The position numbers and the translations under genes were made by a program. Shown here one piece after another: positions 60,434-64,000 of a stretch of DNA of 64,000 bases; within the stretch, counting starts at the first letter, position 1; each line of letters opens with the position of its first letter. The notes under the pieces are model-generated. The model searched no databases and was not told the DNA's origin. It was given only the letters and a program-made list of their open reading frames with translations. The stretch is from JAGTVG01 sp964543195 (GTDB lineage Bacteria; Bacteroidota; Bacteroidia; Cytophagales; Cyclobacteriaceae), in the NCBI GenBank assembly GCA_964543195.1, contig CAZIXF010000020.1:1-64000 (forward strand). Reading direction: 5' to 3'.

Positions 60434-61663
60434 ATGAAAAATTTATTTCAATCCCTTAAAAATCTAGTCTTATTTGCGGTGGTTTCATCTTTTTTGTACG
60501 CATGTGGCGGAAAAGGCCATCCCACTGCATCCAGTCCCGGAAGTTACAGTACGGCTACCGGTCTGGAATATAATTCGGAAGAAGGTTTTCAGGTTGCTGA
60601 ATATCGCGGACAGCCTGAAGGACCCAATCTGGTATTCATAGAAGGTGGAAGAACTGTACTGGGCTCCTTCGAAGAAGACATTATTCATGCGAGGGATAAT
60701 ATTGAAAGAACAGTAACGGTTGCTTCTTTTTACATGGATGAAACCGAAGTGGCCAATATTCACTGGCTTGAGTATCTGAACTATGTCCGGCTGGACTCTC
60801 CACGAACCGCCTATGAAACTGCGCTTCCCGATACCACGGTATGGGCAAGAGATCTGGCTTTCAACGATCCCTACACGAATCATTATTTCCGTTATCCGGG
60901 ATTCAGGTTTTATCCTGTCGTGGGTGTGAGCTGGAGGCAGGCTGTCGATTATGCCAACTGGAGAACAGCAGTAGTTAATGCAAAACTGGCAGCCGAGGCA
61001 GGTTTGGAGGATCTTCCGGCTGAAACCGGAGGAAGGATACCTCTTGAAACCGGAGTGGTATTACCCGATTACCGATTACCTACGGAAGCAGAATGGGAAT
61101 ATGCCGCTCAGGCATTGATCGGAACACAATGGCTGGATGAAAACCAGACCCATCAACGGATCTATCCCTGGGATGGACACGCCCTGAGAAATCCGTATGG
61201 AAAAGAAATGGGTTATTTTCTTGCCAATTTTAAAAGAGGACGAGGTGATTATGCGGGTATTGCCGGAAAACTGAATGACGGTGCCATGATCACAGCCTAT
61301 ATTTATGAATATCCTCCGAATGATTTTGGCTTATATAATATGGCAGGTAATGTGAATGAATGGGTATTGGATGTATATCGCCCATTATCTTTTCAGGATG
61401 TGGAAGACCTGAACCCCGTCAGAAGAAGCCCTGCTGATAAAAATGCAACGGAGAATGCCAACATCGATGATCCCCAGGATTGGTATGAATGGGATACCCG
61501 TCAATCACTTATCAGCGACCGGGTAAGGGTTTATAAGGGTGGAGCCTGGAATGATATTGCTTACTGGCTATCCCCTGGCACCAGGCGGTTTCTGGCTGAG
61601 GATTCTGCCACAGCCACCATTGGTTTCCGCTGTGCGATGATACGTGCCGGTTCCAATTATTAA
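60434..61663 (+). CDS. gldJ: GldJ-type gliding/T9SS lipoprotein
   Basis: Lipoprotein of the SUMF1/GldJ family, 409 residues. Lipobox ends near Cys24 (FLYACGG). The GldJ pattern is clear: MDETEVANIHWLEYLNYV, ALPDTTVWARDLAFNDPY, FYPVVGVSWRQAVDYANWRT, then LPTEAEWEYAAQALIG, GNVNEWVLDVYR and KGGAWNDIAYWLSPGTRR. GldJ is needed for the T9SS machinery and stabilises GldK. No other T9SS genes are adjacent. The length is shorter than in Flavobacterium, as in other Bacteroidales-type members. It ends in a strong terminator. Confidence 0.8.
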   Translation: MKNLFQSLKNLVLFAVVSSFLYACGGKGHPTASSPGSYSTATGLEYNSEEGFQVAEYRGQPEGPNLVFIEGGRTVLGSFEEDIIHARDNIERTVTVASFYMDETEVANIHWLEYLNYVRLDSPRTAYETALPDTTVWARDLAFNDPYTNHYFRYPGFRFYPVVGVSWRQAVDYANWRTAVVNAKLAAEAGLEDLPAETGGRIPLETGVVLPDYRLPTEAEWEYAAQALIGTQWLDENQTHQRIYPWDGHALRNPYGKEMGYFLANFKRGRGDYAGIAGKLNDGAMITAYIYEYPPNDFGLYNMAGNVNEWVLDVYRPLSFQDVEDLNPVRRSPADKNATENANIDDPQDWYEWDTRQSLISDRVRVYKGGAWNDIAYWLSPGTRRFLAEDSATATIGFRCAMIRAGSNY

Positions 61664-61685
61664 GACTCCGAAATATCAAAATCCG

Positions 61686-61710
61686 ACCCGGTCCCGTGAC
61701 CGGGTTTTTT
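61686..61710 (+). terminator. Intrinsic terminator after gldJ
   Basis: ACCCGGTC (61686-61693), a 4-base loop (CCGT) and GACCGGGT (61698-61705), followed by a T-run. A classical GC-rich 8-bp hairpin, 22 bases after the gldJ stop. Confidence 0.9.
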
Positions 61711-61758
61711 ATTTTAGCTGCCCGGAAAACCGTTCAACGTCATTTCTTTTTATTTTGG

Positions 61759-62439
61759 CTATTCCTCCGCTATAGCCAGAGAGGCAAGACTCAAACCGGC
61801 TGCCCCTGCCTCAATCAGTTCACCGGCACAAGACTCCATGGTGGCCCCCGTAGTAATTACATCATCCACCAGTAAGATATGACAATCCCTGATGGCCTGA
61901 TGATCGACTACACTGAAGATTCCTTCCACATTTTTTAATCGGTCCATTCTGCTCTTGTTGGTTTGAGTAACATTATTCACTTTCCGCATTACGTATTTAT
62001 CAGTCCAGGTTATATTCAATGCACCGGACAAACCTTTTGCAATATAATCCGACTGGTTAAAGCCTCTTTTCCGTCTTTTAACCGGATGGAGAGGTAGCGG
62101 GATGATCAAATCAAAATAAACATTCTTTTCCAGGGATCTAATTTCCAATCCCAGCCAGTATCCCAGTATTTCTCCAAGCACAGGCCGGTGCCTGTATTTT
62201 ATTTTATGCAGTATCTGCTGTGTAATTCCCTTCTTATAATACTTTAGATAGGAATAAAAACCTTTATAACGTTCCGGATATATAAAATAGCGGTTAACCA
62301 CCTGCTCCAGGAATGTATTATCTACCAATGGCAGATCACTTATGCACCCCGCACAGAGCATTTGCTCCCCTTTAGCTAAACTCCTATGGCAGATTTCACA
62401 GGTATGTGGAAATAAGAGCGATAAAAAATCGTTGAACAT
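61759..62439 (-). CDS. comF: ComF family phosphoribosyltransferase-like protein
   Basis: A 226-residue ComF homologue, linked to DNA uptake or nucleotide scavenging. The N-terminal zinc ribbon has Cys14, Cys17, Cys29 and Cys32 (HTCEICHRS, LCAGC), and the PRPP-binding motif ILLVDDVITTGAT is near residue 195. GFNQSDYIAKGL and KRRKRGFNQ are conserved. The gene converges on gldJ, which is separated by a terminator. Confidence 0.9.
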   Translation of the reverse strand: MFNDFLSLLFPHTCEICHRSLAKGEQMLCAGCISDLPLVDNTFLEQVVNRYFIYPERYKGFYSYLKYYKKGITQQILHKIKYRHRPVLGEILGYWLGLEIRSLEKNVYFDLIIPLPLHPVKRRKRGFNQSDYIAKGLSGALNITWTDKYVMRKVNNVTQTNKSRMDRLKNVEGIFSVVDHQAIRDCHILLVDDVITTGATMESCAGELIEAGAAGLSLASLAIAEE

Positions 62440-62472
62440 AGCTGGCTGGATTTTTTATTAAATTAATAAAAT

Positions 62473-62480
62473 TATATTTG
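62473..62480 (+). promoter_or_regulatory. -7 box TATATTTG upstream of the xth operon
   Basis: Exact TAnnTTTG match with a TTTT at 62451, near the -33 spacing. It lies about 137 bases before the ATG of the following gene, leaving a leader in which a 23-codon upstream ORF (62536-62607) is present. Confidence 0.4.
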
Positions 62481-62617
62481 TTTTAACAAGATAAAAGCCG
62501 GATTGGATCAGGAAAAAATTTTCCGGGTTAGATTTATGGCAAATCGGAATGATCTCAGGATTTGCAGAACAACAGGAATCCTGAATAAAACCAATACGGG
62601 GAGATAAAATACGAAGA

Positions 62618-62971
62618 ATGTATCAGAAGGATCTTGATTTATACAGGAAATGGAAAGAGGTATTAAAGAAGATTGAATCATCCATTGGTAAAAAACCTCA
62701 GGACATTAAGTCTGTACTTTTTCTAATTGGAGTTCAGGAGCTTGGACAGGGTAAAAGACGGTTTTCAAAGGAAGAAAAACAGGACCTGCTGCATATAGCG
62801 ATATGCCGGTTGCTCAGTCAGTCGGGTTATTATGAACTTGAAGGAATAGATAAGGAGGGCTGGCCGCACTGGAAACTGATTAAAAAACTGCCTCATTTTG
62901 ACCTGCTTGAACAGGAAAAATTATTGAAAATGCATATAATCGATTATTTCGAAAATGAAACAGGTATCTGA
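62618..62971 (+). CDS. Conserved protein preceding exodeoxyribonuclease III
   Basis: A 117-residue soluble protein, charged, mostly helical by eye (SVLFLIGVQELGQGKRRFSKEEKQDLLHIAICRLLS). No known family name is certain. Its stop TGA is directly followed by the ATG of the xth gene, so the two are translationally coupled and probably related in function, as seen in other Bacteroidota, though that is recollection. Confidence 0.75.
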   Translation: MYQKDLDLYRKWKEVLKKIESSIGKKPQDIKSVLFLIGVQELGQGKRRFSKEEKQDLLHIAICRLLSQSGYYELEGIDKEGWPHWKLIKKLPHFDLLEQEKLLKMHIIDYFENETGI

Positions 62972-63733
62972 ATGAAGATATATTCCTATAATTTGAATGG
63001 GATTCGCTCCGCTATAAATAAAGGATTAATAGAGTGGCTCCGGCAGGAATCACCGGATGTGATATGCTTCCAGGAATTAAAAGCCCATCAGGATCAGATA
63101 GATAATACATTATTGGAAGAGCTCGGATACAGGATTTTCTGGCATTCGGCAGTTAAAAAAGGGTACAGCGGAGTGGCCATATTAGCGAAACAGGAACCGG
63201 ATCATGTGGAATATGGTTGCGGTATGGAAATCTATGACCGGGAAGGAAGAATTTTGCGGATCGATTATCCAGATCATTCTATAATGAACCTGTATGTACC
63301 ATCCGGCTCGAGTGGTGACGAACGACAGGAATTTAAAATGCAGTTCCTTTCAGATTTTATTGATTATATAGAAAAGATAAAAATCAACTATCCTAACCTG
63401 ATTATCTCCGGCGATTATAATATTTGTCATCATCCTATTGATATACATAATCCCGTATCCAATAAAAATTCCTCCGGGTTTCTTCCCGAAGAGCGGGCAT
63501 GGGTGACCAATTTCCTGGATAACGGATTTATTGATACATTCAGATATTTCAATAAAGAACCTCATCAATATTCCTGGTGGAGTTTTCGGTTTAATGCCAG
63601 AAAAAGAAACCTGGGCTGGCGCATTGATTATCATATGGCATCCGGCACCATGAAATCCCGGTTGAAAAGTGCAACCATGTTTCAGGAGATCGTTCATTCT
63701 GATCATTGCCCGATCATGCTGGAAATAGATTGA
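62972..63733 (+). CDS. xth: Exodeoxyribonuclease III / AP endonuclease
   Basis: Base-excision repair enzyme of the ExoIII family, 253 residues. Key residues: LNGIRSA (Asn7), CFQELKAHQDQID (metal Glu), SGDYNICHHPIDI (catalytic Asp/Asn), RIDYHMASG and SDHCPIMLEID (catalytic Asp-His). It follows the 117-residue protein without a gap. Confidence 0.95.
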   Translation: MKIYSYNLNGIRSAINKGLIEWLRQESPDVICFQELKAHQDQIDNTLLEELGYRIFWHSAVKKGYSGVAILAKQEPDHVEYGCGMEIYDREGRILRIDYPDHSIMNLYVPSGSSGDERQEFKMQFLSDFIDYIEKIKINYPNLIISGDYNICHHPIDIHNPVSNKNSSGFLPEERAWVTNFLDNGFIDTFRYFNKEPHQYSWWSFRFNARKRNLGWRIDYHMASGTMKSRLKSATMFQEIVHSDHCPIMLEID

Positions 63734-63779
63734 AAGAGCTAAATTTGTTATAAACCAATAAATTTTTATATAAAATTTT

Positions 63780-64000
63780 ATGAAAAATCTCAGCTGGTAT
63801 TTTTTACTTATACTCTTCCTGGTATTTTCCTGTGAATCAGGGAAAAATGGCAGAGAAAATGAAGTCGGCCTCAGGGAAGCGGAGGGGGGCAGATATTACG
63901 GCGGCATTTTCCGTCTTAATGAGTCGGAATATATTAAAAATCTGTTTCCTCATAACATTACAGATGCCTATTCTTATCGTGTGGCATCTCAGATATATGA
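63780..64000 (+). CDS. Family 5 ABC substrate-binding lipoprotein (partial)
   Basis: The start of a gene cut by the window end. It encodes a lipoprotein signal (FLLILFLVFSCES, Cys18), then RYYGGIFRLNESEYIKNLFP and ITDAYSYRVASQIYE, which matches the N-terminal pattern of peptide/nickel-type (SBP_bac_5) solute-binding proteins. It is 46 bases downstream of the xth stop and may share its transcript. The 3' part lies beyond the window. Confidence 0.7.
   Translation, partial: MKNLSWYFLLILFLVFSCESGKNGRENEVGLREAEGGRYYGGIFRLNESEYIKNLFPHNITDAYSYRVASQIY

Overview
This window is chromosomal DNA from a member of the Bacteroidota, most likely a Bacteroidales/Marinilabiliales-like lineage from an aquatic, sediment or gut habitat. 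The evidence is a type IX secretion (T9SS) sorting domain on a giant surface protein, a GldJ-type lipoprotein, a MurF-alanine racemase fusion, -7 promoter boxes of the TAnnTTTG type, a YpdA-type disulfide reductase, and weak Shine-Dalgarno usage. I saw no tRNA, rRNA, CRISPR array, insertion sequence or prophage. Genes are dense and mostly in short operons.

Layout. 1-7.5 kb: a GntP sugar-acid permease, a beta-CASP metallo-beta-lactamase nuclease, a tiny membrane protein, an ABC-2 exporter pair and a membrane cyclase with TolB-like and TPR domains. 7.7-11.4 kb: MutS, diverging from a SpoU/TrmH methyltransferase and a cupin. 11.7-18.4 kb: the most unusual locus. It encodes a PqqD-like protein, an ATP-grasp ligase, a LysA-fold PLP decarboxylase, a urea-transporter/M23-peptidase fusion, a TPR/beta-barrel protein and a TPR protein, in tight co-directional order. 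It faces a convergent histidine kinase/response regulator pair (18.4-20.3 kb). 20.5-31.3 kb: TypA/BipA, then a minus-strand group of exported enzymes (GH20-like glycosidase, truncated M19 dipeptidase, Tat-type metallo-beta-lactamase), an outer-membrane barrel, a ketol-acid-reductoisomerase-like protein paired with a second GntP permease, an MpaB-type oxygenase and a phytanoyl-CoA-dioxygenase-like protein.

31.4-43.8 kb: a 1810-residue T9SS cargo protein, a sulfatase lipoprotein whose start abuts a strong terminator hairpin, a Tat-type D-2-hydroxyacid dehydrogenase, the selD-selU pair for 2-selenouridine in tRNA, a YjjX-type NTPase and LysA. 44-56.7 kb: a second two-component system, a HisA paralogue lacking a catalytic Asp, a double GNAT protein, MurF-Alr, a WG-repeat protein, a LEA-like lipoprotein, YpdA, a TerB-like protein, a DUF4174 protein and a lone cytochrome oxidase subunit III-like protein. 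56.8-64 kb: Mfd, GldJ, ComF, a small conserved protein, exodeoxyribonuclease III and the start of a family 5 solute-binding lipoprotein.

How it fits together. Housekeeping functions (mismatch repair, transcription-coupled repair, cell wall, lysine, selenouridine) alternate with exported degradative enzymes and two sugar-acid permeases. That suggests a heterotroph that uses complex, possibly sulfated and amino-sugar-rich, polymers. The PqqD/ATP-grasp/decarboxylase/UT-M23 locus is the best candidate for an undescribed system; its product is unknown. Assignments are from reading motifs; no database search was run.
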